From NCBI GenBank assembly GCA_002967695.1, contig PUHN01000016.1, positions 1 through 62,633 on the forward strand: 62,633 nucleotides of DNA, given 5' to 3'. This stretch comes from Rhodobacteraceae bacterium WD3A24 (GTDB lineage: Bacteria > Pseudomonadota > Alphaproteobacteria > Rhodobacterales > Rhodobacteraceae). Below the pieces are notes generated by a model. That model saw only the letters and a program-made list of their open reading frames with translations, was not told the DNA's origin and did not search any database. Below are positions 45,936 through 55,831 of this stretch, piece by piece; within the stretch, counting starts at the first letter, position 1; each line of letters begins with the position of its first letter. Both the position numbers and the translations under genes were made by a program.

Positions 45936-46840
45936 GAGGCATCTTCCACCAGCCAGGCGCACAGCTCGCGAAAGCCGATCCCGGCCACCGCGGCCTGCTC
46001 GGGGCTCAGCGAGGTGGGCGTCATGCCCGGCTGCGTGTTGATCTCCAGCAGCACCAGCCCGGCAAGCCCGCGCGCCTCGTCCCAGCGGAAATCGGCGCGG
46101 CTCATCCCCCGGCAGCCCAGCGCCCGGTGGGCGCGCACCGCCTGCTCGAGGCAGGCGTCGGTTATCTCCTCGGGAAGCTGCGCAGGCACTACGTGGCGCG
46201 AGCCGCCCGGCGTGTATTTGGCCGCGTAATCGTACCAGCCCTCGGTGACGATGTCGGTGACGCCAAGCGCGCGCTCGCCCATCACCGTGACCGTCAGCTC
46301 GCGGCCGGGCACGAAAGCCTCGACCATCACCCGCTCGGGCATGCCCGCGTCGAGCTGCGGCGGGGCGTCGCCGGCATGGACGAAATGAATGCCCACCGAG
46401 GAGCCCTCGTTGTTGGGCTTGACCACATAGGGCGGCGCCATGACGTGATCGGCCGACACCATCGCGGCGGGGGCGATCAGGCTGTCGACCACCGTCAGAC
46501 CGGCGGCGCGGAACGCCTCCTTGGCGCGGGCCTTGTCCATCGCCAGCGCCGAGGCCAGCACGCCCGAATGCGTGTAGGGGATGCGCATCCATTCCAGCAT
46601 GCCCTGCACGCAGCCATCCTCGCCCCAGCGGCCGTGCAGCGCGTTGAAGGCGACATCGGGTGCGGCCTCGGCAAGCCGTGCGGGAAGATCGGCGCGCGCG
46701 TCGATCTCCGCGACCTCATGGCCCGCCTCCCGCAGCGCGGCGGCGCATTCGCGCCCGGATGACAGCGACACCTCCCGTTCGACCGAGAGTCCGCCCATCA
46801 GCACCGCAACCTTGGGGGATGTCCTGCCCGACATTCCCAC
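45923..46840 (-). CDS. ddl: D-alanine-D-alanine ligase
   Basis: A 305-residue ATP-grasp enzyme making the D-Ala-D-Ala dipeptide. VAVLMGGLSVEREVSLSSG is the N-terminal motif. VVKPNNEGSSVGIHFV and VLLEINTQPGMTPTSLSPEQ are the ATP-grasp and D-Ala binding motifs. Two starts fit: GTG at 46840 with GAGG six bases upstream, or ATG at 46834. It lies downstream of murB and overlaps ftsQ. Confidence 0.96.
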   Translation of the reverse strand: MGMSGRTSPKVAVLMGGLSVEREVSLSSGRECAAALREAGHEVAEIDARADLPARLAEAAPDVAFNALHGRWGEDGCVQGMLEWMRIPYTHSGVLASALAMDKARAKEAFRAAGLTVVDSLIAPAAMVSADHVMAPPYVVKPNNEGSSVGIHFVHAGDAPPQLDAGMPERVMVEAFVPGRELTVTVMGERALGVTDIVTEGWYDYAAKYTPGGSRHVVPAQLPEEITDACLEQAVRAHRALGCRGMSRADFRWDEARGLAGLVLLEINTQPGMTPTSLSPEQAAVAGIGFRELCAWLVEDASCDR

Positions 46841-46912
46841 GCTCTGCCTCGCACCGGGCCTTGTTGACGGCCCGTCTGCCTGTGGGGCGCGCGGCGCCCC
46901 TGCCTCATGTGC

Positions 46913-47857
46913 TTATTCGGCGGGCTTTTCTCCGACCCGCCTTATTTCCCACTCTAGCGAAATTCCGCTGTGTTGGAAAACTCTTTTTCGCACCTCCTCT
47001 CCCAGCGCCTCGAGGTCGGCGGCCGTCGCGCCGCCGGTGTTGAGCAGGAAGTTGGGGTGCTTGTCCGACATCTGCGCACCGCCCAGCCGCGCGCCGCGCA
47101 TCCCGGCGGCGTCGATCACCGCCCAGGCCTTGCGGCTGTGGTCCTCGCCCTCGGCCCCGGTCGACGAATGCCCGGCCGGGTTGCGGAAGGTCGAGCCGGC
47201 GCTGCGCTCCATGGTGGGCTGTGTCGCGTCGCGGCGGGCGAGCTGGTCGGCCATCCGCGCCTCCAGAACCTGCGGATCGCCGTCGGGCGCCTCGAAGACG
47301 GCCTGCGTGATGACCCAGCCCTCGGGCAGCTCACTGTGGCGATAGGCAAGATGCAGGTCGGCGGCGGGGATGGTGACCACCTCGCCCGCCCGCGTGACCG
47401 CGCGCACCTCCACCAGCCGGTCGGCGACATAGGTGCCGTAGCAGCCCGCGTTCATCCGCACCGCGCCCCCGATCGCGCCGGGGATGGTGCGCAGAAAGGT
47501 CAGGTCGCGCCCCGCCCCGGCCGCCTTGCGCGCGACATGCGCGTCCAGCGTCGCCGCGCCGGCGGTCACGCGCCCGCCCGTGATCTCGACGCTGTTGAAG
47601 CCCCGGCCCAGCCGGATCACCACGCCCCGGATCCCGCCGTCGCGCACGATCAGGTTGGAGCCCACGCCGATGGGAAACACCGGCACCGAAGGGTCCAGCG
47701 CGGCGAGGAAATCCGCAAGATCGCCCTCGTCGGCAGGCTGGAACAGCCACTCCGCCGGCCCGCCCACGCGCAGCCATGTCAGCGAGTCGAGCCCGCGCCC
47801 GGCCATGAGCCGGCCACGGATGGCGATCTGGGCAGGGTCTGTGTGAGGCTCGGTCAT
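46913..47857 (-). CDS. murB: UDP-N-acetylenolpyruvoylglucosamine reductase
   Basis: A 314-residue FAD enzyme reducing UDP-GlcNAc-enolpyruvate to UDP-MurNAc. The FAD loop is [14 protein letters not shown], and [18 protein letters not shown] is the core. The catalytic serine lies in [10 protein letters not shown] and the final glutamate in [10 protein letters not shown]. The ATG at 47857 has a weak Shine-Dalgarno. It is separated from murC by three extra genes, where most relatives have only DUF2484. Confidence 0.95.
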   Translation of the reverse strand: MTEPHTDPAQIAIRGRLMAGRGLDSLTWLRVGGPAEWLFQPADEGDLADFLAALDPSVPVFPIGVGSNLIVRDGGIRGVVIRLGRGFNSVEITGGRVTAGAATLDAHVARKAAGAGRDLTFLRTIPGAIGGAVRMNAGCYGTYVADRLVEVRAVTRAGEVVTIPAADLHLAYRHSELPEGWVITQAVFEAPDGDPQVLEARMADQLARRDATQPTMERSAGSTFRNPAGHSSTGAEGEDHSRKAWAVIDAAGMRGARLGGAQMSDKHPNFLLNTGGATAADLEALGEEVRKRVFQHSGISLEWEIRRVGEKPAE

Positions 47858-47974
47858 TGGGCTTGGCTTACGCCGGCCCGCGCGCAGGCTCAAGGGAATG
47901 CATAGATAGAGAGCGATCATATCAGGAGCGCCTGCATCTCCCGCTGAGGAAGCGCTCCACAAGGCAGCGTAACG

Positions 47975-49084
47975 CTATCCACCTACTGCAAACTGCAAGA
48001 GCCTTGTGGCGAAGTCCATGAGACGCCCGCTTGTGAAGAAGTGATCCAGCAGTAGCGTCCCCGCGCCGGTCCCGAACGCCCCGGCACCGGCCATAACCGC
48101 GCGGTCGCCTACCTTCCCGCAATATGCCGCGACCTGCCCGACGGCCGCCTTGAGGGCATTGGCGATGCGCTGCAAACGCGACAGGTCGGGTTGGGCTTTC
48201 TCGAGTTCGCGCTCGGCCTCGTCCAGACTGGTCCAGACCACCGTCAACTCCCGCGCCACCTCGACCGGCGCCTCGATCAGTTCGGGCGGCTCGTTGTGCC
48301 CGCGATGCGCCGGCGCCGCGGCGTTTTCCACGAGACGCGCCCGCTCGGCCTTCAGCGCGCGGATCTCCTCAAGCAGGGAGTGCTTTTCGGTGATCCGCAT
48401 GATCTCGGCGTTCAGGGCGTCCGGGCCGGCGTCCCATGTTTCCGGGGCGATCAGGGCGATGTCCCTGAGCATCTCCCAGTTCGGCTCGCGGCCTCCGAGG
48501 GCGTCCTCGTACCAGTCGATCCAGAATTGCCACCCCGGCCCGCGCGAAGCCCAAGTGCGGCGGGTCGTCTGCCATTGCTCGTCGAGCGGGTTGGGCTCGT
48601 CATGCCAGAGGGGTTGCGAATGCGGCGTCTCTCCAAACTCGATACCTTGGGCATCTGCCCGCGAACATTTCAATGCGACAGCGTGATCAGTCGCAAAGAA
48701 GGCATGGCGGACGGCAGGGCGCGTGGCGATGCGCGCCTTGGACCTAATAGAGGCACGAGCGGCAGCAGCCGCGGCGGAAGCTGCGGCGTCGGCAATGGCG
48801 TTCTCGACCTCGGTTGCGACGACAACAGACCCAGTAATCGCGTCGGCGGTGGCCGACTTGGTTTCATAGCTTGGGCGCTTGCCCGCAACCATTGACGCCA
48901 AGAGACACCGCAATACCGGAAGCTCGGTCAAATCGCCTTTGCCAAATTCGATGAGCCAGTCAGTCAACACGGGCAGCACCCGCATCGCCGCCCGGTGGGC
49001 GATGATCACGGCATCCTCGCGCGGGCGGTCCTCCAGCCAGCGTTCAAGGCTCCGCCGGTTCTCGATATCCGCCGCCCCGCTCAT
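47975..49084 (-). CDS. unknown protein with Ala-rich segment, W-x-FW-x-x-WY and GHNEPPE motifs
   Basis: A 369-residue protein I cannot name. Seen in order: an Ala/Arg-rich helix (about 95-118), a tryptophan-rich module (GWQFWIDWYEDALGG, 184-198) and GHNEPPELIEAP (262-273). A charged coiled stretch and a glycine-rich hydrophobic C-terminus (AGAGAFGTGAGTLLLDHFF) follow. Proteins with this Ala-rich, WYD, GHN-PPE layout occur sporadically in alphaproteobacteria without assigned function. Start choice is weak: ATG 49084 or TTG 49120, neither with a clear Shine-Dalgarno. It is lodged between DUF2484 and murB on the same strand, an accessory gene inside the cell-wall operon. Confidence 0.6.
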   Translation of the reverse strand: MSGAADIENRRSLERWLEDRPREDAVIIAHRAAMRVLPVLTDWLIEFGKGDLTELPVLRCLLASMVAGKRPSYETKSATADAITGSVVVATEVENAIADAAASAAAAAARASIRSKARIATRPAVRHAFFATDHAVALKCSRADAQGIEFGETPHSQPLWHDEPNPLDEQWQTTRRTWASRGPGWQFWIDWYEDALGGREPNWEMLRDIALIAPETWDAGPDALNAEIMRITEKHSLLEEIRALKAERARLVENAAAPAHRGHNEPPELIEAPVEVARELTVVWTSLDEAERELEKAQPDLSRLQRIANALKAAVGQVAAYCGKVGDRAVMAGAGAFGTGAGTLLLDHFFTSGRLMDFATRLLQFAVGG

Positions 49085-49127
49085 CCGCGCCAGACTGGCG
49101 CGGCGCGGGTTGTCTGGCAAGTGCGGC

Positions 49128-49385
49128 TCAGGAGGAGCGGCCCGCCAGCGCCCGCCGCATCCATCCCGCGAGCCGGATGACGGGCCAGCGCAGCACGCTC
49201 GCCCCCGCCAGCAGGGCCAACAGGCCCACCCATGGCCCGTTCTGGTAGGTCAGCCAGCCCAAGAGCGGCACGCCCGTGGCGATCAGCACCAGCGCGGCGG
49301 GCCAGTGGTTACTGCGGCTGGGCAGCATCGCGGCGAGGTTTGCGCCCACGGCCCAAAGGAAGGCGGCGATCAGCGAGGGGGTCAT
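49128..49385 (-). CDS. DUF2484 family membrane protein
   Basis: An 85-residue small membrane protein. Three hydrophobic helices are LIAAFLWAVGANLAAML, WPAALVLIATGVPLLGWL and WVGLLALLAGASVLRW. DUF2484 genes commonly sit between murC and murB in Rhodobacterales, so the position is conserved. GGGGAGG precedes ATG 49391 directly but lies six bases before ATG 49385, so I took the latter. The function is unknown, with a possible cell-envelope role. Confidence 0.8.
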   Translation of the reverse strand: MTPSLIAAFLWAVGANLAAMLPSRSNHWPAALVLIATGVPLLGWLTYQNGPWVGLLALLAGASVLRWPVIRLAGWMRRALAGRSS

Positions 49386-49426
49386 CGGCATCCTCCCCGG
49401 TTGGTATCGCGGCCCCGCGCCATCGC

Positions 49427-50614
49427 TCACACGCCCCCGCCATAGGTCGCCGCCAGCGCGGCGAGCGCGGCGGCCAGCCCCGCCCATGGCACCCAGGCGG
49501 GCACGCGGAACGGGGCCTCGGGGACGCGGCGCTTGAGCGCGATCAGCGCGGCATTGACCAGCGCGAAGACCACCAGAAGGATCGACGAGGTGATCTGCGC
49601 CAGTTCGGCCACCGGCAGGACCAGCGCGATGACACTCACCAGCCCGCCCAGCAGCAGCGTCGCCCGCACCGGCGTGCCCCAGCGCGGATGGGCGTGGTGG
49701 AAGACTGCCAGCCGCGCGCTGCGCCGGCCCAGCCCGAACAGGATGCGCGCGGCCATGATGATCATCGCCAGCACCCCGTTGAGCGCGGCGGCCACGGCGA
49801 TAAGCGACAGGAACGCCGCCCCGCCCCCCGTGGCCTGTTCCCACACCAGCGCGAGGGGCCGCTCGCTCTGCCCCAGCACCTCCGGGGGCACGGCCCGCAC
49901 CGCCGCCAGGCTGACCAGCGCGTAGAGCGCCGCGGTGATCGCCAGCGCGGCGAGGATCGCGCGTGGCATGGTGCGCTCGGGCGCGACGACCTCCTCGGCC
50001 ATGTTGACCATGTCCTCGAAGCCGATGAAGGCGAAAAAGGCCAGCGTCGCGCCCAGCGCCACGCCGCTCCAGTCCGGGGCGGCGGGCGCCTGCCAGTCGG
50101 GCGCGGGCACCGCCACGGCGCCCGCGCCGATCACCAGCAGCAGCCCGCCGACCTCGATCAAGGTGAAGACCGCCGCCACGGTGAGGCTTTCGAGCACGCC
50201 GATCGCCGCGACGAGGGTGAGCGCGAGACCCAGCGCGATCGCCACAGGCATGAAGGGCAGATCGACAACCGAGATCAGATACCCCGTCCCCCCGCGCAGG
50301 ACGGCCGCCGCCGAGACGGTGCCGGCGACCACGATCGCCAGCCCCACGAGCACGGCGAGCCAGCGCAGCCCCAGCCCCTGCTCGATATAGGCCGCCTCGC
50401 CGGCCGCCTCGGGTATGCGCGCGCCCAGCTCGGCATAGGACAGCGCCGAGGGCGCGGCCACCAGCCCGGCGATCAGGAAGGCAAGCGGCGCCCAGACGCC
50501 CGCGGCGCCGGCCACCGCGCCGGTGAGCACATAGATCCCCGCGCCCACCATGACGCCCACGCCATAGGCCGTCAGCAACCCCGGCCCGACGCGGCGGCGG
50601 AGCGCCTCGGCCAT
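49427..50614 (-). CDS. APC-family amino acid permease
   Basis: A 395-residue polytopic permease with about 11-12 helices. The APC signature helix GLLTAYGVGVMVGAGIYVL opens the protein. FFAFIGFEDMVNMAEEV is the second conserved region, shared with cationic and neutral amino acid transporters. The substrate is not predictable. It starts 3 bp after the murC stop, so it is almost certainly on the murC transcript. I do not recall it at this place in relatives. Confidence 0.88.
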   Translation of the reverse strand: MAEALRRRVGPGLLTAYGVGVMVGAGIYVLTGAVAGAAGVWAPLAFLIAGLVAAPSALSYAELGARIPEAAGEAAYIEQGLGLRWLAVLVGLAIVVAGTVSAAAVLRGGTGYLISVVDLPFMPVAIALGLALTLVAAIGVLESLTVAAVFTLIEVGGLLLVIGAGAVAVPAPDWQAPAAPDWSGVALGATLAFFAFIGFEDMVNMAEEVVAPERTMPRAILAALAITAALYALVSLAAVRAVPPEVLGQSERPLALVWEQATGGGAAFLSLIAVAAALNGVLAMIIMAARILFGLGRRSARLAVFHHAHPRWGTPVRATLLLGGLVSVIALVLPVAELAQITSSILLVVFALVNAALIALKRRVPEAPFRVPAWVPWAGLAAALAALAATYGGGV

Positions 50615-50617
50615 GGC

Positions 50618-52036
50618 TCAGGCCGCCTCGGCCAGCCGGGCGGGCAAACGGTTGGCCCAGGCCGAGATCGTCCCCGCGCCGAGGCAGATCACGATATCGC
50701 CCGGCCGGGCCTCGGCGTGCAGCAGCGCGACGAGATCGTCCTCGCTGGCCACGGCATGGGCGCTGCGGTGGCCGTGGCGGATGAGCCCGGCGACGAGATC
50801 GTCGCGGCTGGCGCCGGCGATCGGCGCCTCGCCGGCGGGGTAGACATCGCCGATGGCGACGATGTCGGCCTCGTTGAAGCAGCCGCAGAACTCCTCGAAC
50901 AGCGCCGAGAGGCGCGAATAGCGGTGCGGCTGATGCACGGCGATCACCCGGCCCGACGCGCCCGCGCCCAGGGCCTGGCGCGCCGCACGCAGCACCGCGG
51001 CGATCTCGACGGGGTGGTGGCCGTAATCGTCGATAATGGTGACGCCACCGACCTCGCCCACGCGGGTGAAGCGCCGGCTCACCCCGCCAAAGCCGGCGAG
51101 GGCAGTGCGGATCTGCTCGGCCGAAAGCCCCAGATGACGCGCAACCGCCACGGCCGCGAGCGCGTTGGAGACGTTGTGATCGCCCGGCATCGGCAGCATG
51201 CAGCCCGCGATGACGCTGTCGTCGTCGCGAAAGGTGATGTCGAAATGCGCCACCCCCTTGTCATAGCGCAGGCCGGTGGCCCGGACATCCGCCTGCGCGT
51301 TGAAGCCGAAGGTCACCACGCGCCGGTCGGTCAGCCGCCCGACAAGCGTCTGCACCTCGGGATGGTCGGTGCAGCAAACGGCAAGGCCGTAGAAGGGGAT
51401 ATTGGAGACGAAATCGAAAAACCCCTGCCGCAGCGCGTCGAAGGAGCCCCAGTGCTCCATGTGCTCGGGGTCGATATTGGTGACGACCGCGATCGTGGCG
51501 GGCAGCCGGTTGAAGGAGCCGTCGGATTCGTCGGCCTCGACGACCATCCACTCGCCCGCGCCGGCGCGGGCGTTTGAGCCGTAGGCGTGGATCACGCCGC
51601 CATTGATCACCGTCGGGTCGAGCCCGCCGGCATCGAGCAGGGTGGCGACAAGCGTCGTCGTCGTGGTCTTGCCGTGGGTGCCGGCAACCGCGACGTTGGA
51701 TTTCAGCCGCATCAGCTCGGCGAGCATCTCGGCGCGGCGCACCACCGGCAGGCCGCGTCGGCGCGCCTCTTCCAGCTCGGGATTGTCGGGCTTGATCGCG
51801 GTGGAGACGACGACGACCTCGGCCTCGCCCAGGTTTTCCGCGTGCTGGCCAAGAAAGACCCGCGCGCCCAGGCATTCCAGCCGCCCGGTGATCGGGCCCG
51901 ATTTCAGATCCGACCCCTGCACGGGGTAGCCCAGCGTGAGCAGCACCTCGGCGATGCCCGACATGCCGATCCCTCCGATCCCGACGAAGTGGATCGGCCC
52001 GATTTCCTGCGGCAGCTTGGTGGCGGCGGCATTCAT
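50618..52036 (-). CDS. murC: UDP-N-acetylmuramate-L-alanine ligase
   Basis: A 472-residue Mur ligase adding L-Ala to UDP-MurNAc. [18 protein letters not shown] is the substrate-domain loop, and the ATP P-loop is [11 protein letters not shown]. The motif [11 protein letters not shown] is the C-domain hallmark. It overlaps murG as ATGA. Unusually it is followed by an APC permease instead of DUF2484 directly. Confidence 0.97.
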   Translation of the reverse strand: MNAAATKLPQEIGPIHFVGIGGIGMSGIAEVLLTLGYPVQGSDLKSGPITGRLECLGARVFLGQHAENLGEAEVVVVSTAIKPDNPELEEARRRGLPVVRRAEMLAELMRLKSNVAVAGTHGKTTTTTLVATLLDAGGLDPTVINGGVIHAYGSNARAGAGEWMVVEADESDGSFNRLPATIAVVTNIDPEHMEHWGSFDALRQGFFDFVSNIPFYGLAVCCTDHPEVQTLVGRLTDRRVVTFGFNAQADVRATGLRYDKGVAHFDITFRDDDSVIAGCMLPMPGDHNVSNALAAVAVARHLGLSAEQIRTALAGFGGVSRRFTRVGEVGGVTIIDDYGHHPVEIAAVLRAARQALGAGASGRVIAVHQPHRYSRLSALFEEFCGCFNEADIVAIGDVYPAGEAPIAGASRDDLVAGLIRHGHRSAHAVASEDDLVALLHAEARPGDIVICLGAGTISAWANRLPARLAEAA

Positions 52037-53160
52037 GCGCGTGTCTCCTCGGCAGGTGGCGCGGGGCGGCCGGCGAGCTCCTCTACCATCGCGGCGAGCC
52101 GCTCCGCGGCATCGGGTATCGCGCAGGACAGCGCGGCGGCGGCCATCTGCGCGGCCCCGTCCGGGTCGGACAGAACCGCGCCCACCTGCTCACTCAGCGC
52201 CGTGGCGTCAAGCATGGACTCGGGGATTACGATGGCGCCGCCGGCCTCCGAGAGCGGGCGGGCATTGGCGCGCTGGTGGTCCTCGGTGGCGTGGGGGTAC
52301 GGGATCAGGATCGCCGGACGCCCCACGGCGGCGATCTCCGCCACCGTCGAGGCGCCGGCGCGCGCGATGACCAGCTGCGCCTCGCTCAGCCGGCGCGGCA
52401 CGTCGGAGAAGAAGGGCGCGACCTCGGCGGCGATCCCGGCGGCGTCATAGGCGGCAACGACCTCGTCGACATCCTCGGGCCGCGCCTGATGGGCGACGCC
52501 GAGCAGCCCGCGCACCGGCTCGGGCAGCGCAGCGACGGCCGGCGGGACAACCTGGCTGAGCCGGCGGGCGCCCTGGCTGCCGCCAAGCACGAGGATATTC
52601 ATGGGATACTCTCCCGGCGGGATGTAGGGGGCGCCGGCGCGTTCGAGCACCGCGGCGCGCACGGGGTTGCCGGTATGCTCGGCCCGAACGCCGCGCGGCA
52701 GCGCAGTGGGCCAGGTGCCGCAGGCCACGCGGTCCACCCGGCGCGCGAATATCCGGTTCACGCGGCCCGGAACACCGTTCTGTTCGTGGATCATGCGCGG
52801 CCGGCGCAACAGCCATGCCGCCGCCAGGGCCGGGATGCTGGGGTAGCCGCCGAACCCGACGACCACGTCGGGCCGCGCGCGCAGCATCCACCACGCGGCG
52901 GCGAGGATACCCGCCACCACCCTGAAGGGCACCAGCAGCCTGGCCGCGCCGGTGCTTTGCGCGAAGCTCGCCGAGCTGACGACGCGGCGCGCCACCCCGT
53001 CGGCGAAGCCCGAGGCGTAGCGCGCCCCGCGCGTATCGGTCGACAGCGTTACCGACCAGCCCCGCTCCAGCATCACCTCGGCCAGCGCCTGGGCGGGGAA
53101 CATGTGCCCGCCGGTGCCGCCGGCGGCGATCAGCAGGTGCCGTCTGGGGCCCGCGGCCAT
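52033..53160 (-). CDS. murG: UDP-GlcNAc:lipid I N-acetylglucosaminyltransferase
   Basis: A 375-residue GT28 glycosyltransferase converting lipid I to lipid II at the inner face of the membrane. [20 protein letters not shown] is the first glycine loop. [18 protein letters not shown] is the second loop, and the UDP site region is [13 protein letters not shown]. The ATG shares one base with the ftsW stop, and its end overlaps murC. Confidence 0.97.
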   Translation of the reverse strand: MAAGPRRHLLIAAGGTGGHMFPAQALAEVMLERGWSVTLSTDTRGARYASGFADGVARRVVSSASFAQSTGAARLLVPFRVVAGILAAAWWMLRARPDVVVGFGGYPSIPALAAAWLLRRPRMIHEQNGVPGRVNRIFARRVDRVACGTWPTALPRGVRAEHTGNPVRAAVLERAGAPYIPPGEYPMNILVLGGSQGARRLSQVVPPAVAALPEPVRGLLGVAHQARPEDVDEVVAAYDAAGIAAEVAPFFSDVPRRLSEAQLVIARAGASTVAEIAAVGRPAILIPYPHATEDHQRANARPLSEAGGAIVIPESMLDATALSEQVGAVLSDPDGAAQMAAAALSCAIPDAAERLAAMVEELAGRPAPPAEETRA

Positions 53161-54326
53161 CAGCGCCCTCGCCGTAGCAGGATGTCACCCATCTGCCCCT
53201 GCGGGCGTGTGCGGGTGAGCGCCAGAAGCATGCCCAGCATCAGCCCCGCCGCCAGCAGCGACGAGCCCCCGTAGGAGACCAGCGGCAGCGTCATGCCCTT
53301 CGCCGGCAGCAGGCGGACCGCGACGCCCATGTTGATGACGGCCTGCGCCGCGAACAGGCAGACCAGCCCGGTTCCCGCGAGCCGGATGAAGGTGTCGCGC
53401 TCGCGGATGAGGCGATGCAGCGCGCGCAGGGTGATGGTCGCGTAGAGCATGATGATGAACAGCACCAGAACCAGCCCGTATTCCTCGGCCGCGACGGCGA
53501 TGATGAAATCGGTGTGCGCGTCGGGCAGCGACCACTTGACCTGCCCCTCGCCCACGCCGACGCCGAAAAAGCCGCCCTCCTGAATGGCATTGGTGGCATA
53601 GCCGATCTGGGTGCGCGGGTCGACTTCCGCGGTGAGGAATCCGTCGATTCGCCGGGCGAAATGCTCGGAGGCCCGATAGGCCACCACCCCGCCGCCCACG
53701 CCGGCGCCGATCAGCCCGAACAGCAGCGGCATCGGCGCCCCGGCGAGGAAATAGATCACCCCCCAGCCGAACAGGATCAGCGCCGCCTGCCCGAAATCGG
53801 GCTGGATGATCAGCAGCGCGGTCACCGCGAGAATGACGACCAGCGCCAGCGTCTTGCCCGGCGGGCCGCCGGCCTGCCGGCTCGCGGCCATCAGCCACGC
53901 GACCAGCACCACCAGACAGGGCTTGAGAAACTCGGAGGGCTGAAGGCTGCCGATCCCCAGCGAATACCAGCGCACCGCGCCCTTGCCGAAATCCGTGCCG
54001 AAGACGGGCAGCAGGGCCAGCGCGACGAAAGCCACGGCAAAGCCCGTCACCCCGATCCGGCGCACCTGATCGGGCGAGAGCATCGAGATCGCGAACATCA
54101 GCGCCAGCGCGGCGGTGCCGAAGATCGCCTGCCGCTCGACATAGTGAAAGGGGGGCAGCCCGTTGCGCTCGGCCAGCGGCGGCGACGCGGCCAGCCCCAG
54201 AAGCAGCCCCACCCCGAACAGCAGCAGCACGCAGGACAGCGTCCAGCGATCGACCGTGCGCCACCACCGCGGAAGAACCGGCTCCGCCGCCCGCATGGGC
54301 GCGGCGCCATGCACCATTTCCGTCAT
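53160..54326 (-). CDS. ftsW: cell division SEDS protein FtsW
   Basis: A 388-residue SEDS-family septal peptidoglycan polymerase with about ten helices. [19 protein letters not shown] contains the conserved catalytic-region motif. [19 protein letters not shown] is the family C-terminal signature. The ATG at 54326 follows GAGGGCGG. The adjacent longer frame is spurious. It lies 104 bp after murD and abuts murG. Confidence 0.96.
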   Translation of the reverse strand: MTEMVHGAAPMRAAEPVLPRWWRTVDRWTLSCVLLLFGVGLLLGLAASPPLAERNGLPPFHYVERQAIFGTAALALMFAISMLSPDQVRRIGVTGFAVAFVALALLPVFGTDFGKGAVRWYSLGIGSLQPSEFLKPCLVVLVAWLMAASRQAGGPPGKTLALVVILAVTALLIIQPDFGQAALILFGWGVIYFLAGAPMPLLFGLIGAGVGGGVVAYRASEHFARRIDGFLTAEVDPRTQIGYATNAIQEGGFFGVGVGEGQVKWSLPDAHTDFIIAVAAEEYGLVLVLFIIMLYATITLRALHRLIRERDTFIRLAGTGLVCLFAAQAVINMGVAVRLLPAKGMTLPLVSYGGSSLLAAGLMLGMLLALTRTRPQGQMGDILLRRGR

Positions 54327-54430
54327 CTGCCTGCCGCCCTCGCTTGCCGTACCTGCCTCGAAATCGGTCCGGTTCGCCCGGATCTCGCGGCCATGATAGC
54401 GAAAGCGCGCCCGCGGCGCCAGATGCGCCT

Positions 54431-55831
54431 TCAGTCGTCCAGTGCGCGGACACAGTCGATGAAATCGGCGCCGCGCGCCTCGAAGTCGGCGTACTGGTCG
54501 AAACTCGCCGCCGCCGGGGCCAGCAGCACGACCTCGCCGGGCTCGGCCTCCTCGGCGGCGCGGGCCACGGCGCGCGCCATGGTTTCGCACACCTCGTGGG
54601 GGGTATCAGCAAGCTCCAGCGCGAAATCGCGCGCCGAATGGCCGATCAGATAGGCCTTGGCCACATGCCCCAGATGCGGCCCCAGCGCGGCGATCCCGCC
54701 CTCCTTGCCCAGCCCGCCGGCGATCCAGCGGATGCGGTCGAAGGCCTGCAACGCCTGCGCGGCGCTCTCGGCGTTGGTGGCCTTGGAGTCGTTGACGAAC
54801 CGCACGCCGCGGCGTGTCGCGACCAGCTGACTGCGATGGGGCAGCCCCTCGAAGCTTTCCAGCGCCGCCGTGATCTGCTTCGGCGCAAGACCGAGGCTGC
54901 GCGTCGCGGCCCAGGCCGCGCAGGCGTTCTGGTGGTTGTGCCCGCCGGGCAGCCCCGCCACCCCGCGCAGATCGGCCGAGGCCACCTGCCGGCCCTTGCG
55001 CCACTCGGCCAGATACCCCTTGCGCGCGAAGACGGCCCAGCCCGGGCCCGACAGCTTGCTGCCCGAGGAGACGCGGATCAGCCGCCCGTCCTCGGGGGCC
55101 TCGGCCATCTGATTGGCCAGATAGCGGCCCTCGGGCTGATCGACGCAGATGACCGCGCGATCCGGCCCGCCCTCGGCAAAGAGCCGACGCTTGGCCGCGA
55201 AATAGCCGCCCACCCCGCCGTGACGGTCGAGATGGTCGGGGGCGAAATTGGTGAAGACGGCGATGTCGGGCGTGAGCGCGCGCGCCAGTTCGGTCTGGTA
55301 GCTCGACAACTCCAGAACCACGACCTCGCCGTCGCGGGGCGGGTCGATGTCGAGCACGCCGCGCCCGATATTGCCCGCCATCTGCACCGGCCGCCCGCTC
55401 TCGCGCAGGATATGGGCGATCAGCGCCGTCGTCGTCGACTTTCCGTTCGAGCCCGTCACCGCGATGACGCGCGGCGGCGCGTCGAAACTCTGCCACTCCG
55501 CGCCGGCCCATGAGGCAAAGAACAGGCCCACATCGTTGTCCACCGGCACGCCGGCCTCGAAAGCCGCGGCGATATGGCGATTAGGCGCGGGATAGAGATG
55601 CGGGATGCCCGGGCTGGCGATCAGCGCGGCCACCCCTTCGAGCGCGCCCGACCGCGAAAGATCGTGCAGCACGAGCCCCTCGGCCTCGGCCGCGGCACGG
55701 GCTTCGGGGCTGTCGTCCCAGCACAGCGCCTCGGCGCCGCCTGCGGCCAGCGCCCGCGCCGTGGCCCGGCCCGAGCGCCCCAGCCCGAGCACCGCAACCT
55801 TTCGGCCCTCGTATCCGCGCACGGGAATCAT
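54431..55831 (-). CDS. murD: UDP-N-acetylmuramoylalanine-D-glutamate ligase
   Basis: A 466-residue Mur ligase adding D-Glu. The N-terminal Rossmann loop is [17 protein letters not shown], and the P-loop is [26 protein letters not shown] carries the conserved His/Asp. GGAGGCAGGCA precedes the ATG. It is the first gene of the leftward half, facing mraZ across 670 bp. In most relatives it follows mraY on the same strand. Confidence 0.97.
   Translation of the reverse strand: MIPVRGYEGRKVAVLGLGRSGRATARALAAGGAEALCWDDSPEARAAAEAEGLVLHDLSRSGALEGVAALIASPGIPHLYPAPNRHIAAAFEAGVPVDNDVGLFFASWAGAEWQSFDAPPRVIAVTGSNGKSTTTALIAHILRESGRPVQMAGNIGRGVLDIDPPRDGEVVVLELSSYQTELARALTPDIAVFTNFAPDHLDRHGGVGGYFAAKRRLFAEGGPDRAVICVDQPEGRYLANQMAEAPEDGRLIRVSSGSKLSGPGWAVFARKGYLAEWRKGRQVASADLRGVAGLPGGHNHQNACAAWAATRSLGLAPKQITAALESFEGLPHRSQLVATRRGVRFVNDSKATNAESAAQALQAFDRIRWIAGGLGKEGGIAALGPHLGHVAKAYLIGHSARDFALELADTPHEVCETMARAVARAAEEAEPGEVVLLAPAAASFDQYADFEARGADFIDCVRALDD

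Noticed and set aside
47858-49127. Mobile-element insertion between murB and DUF2484
   Set aside because: No transposase, terminal inverted repeats or target duplications were found around the unknown gene.
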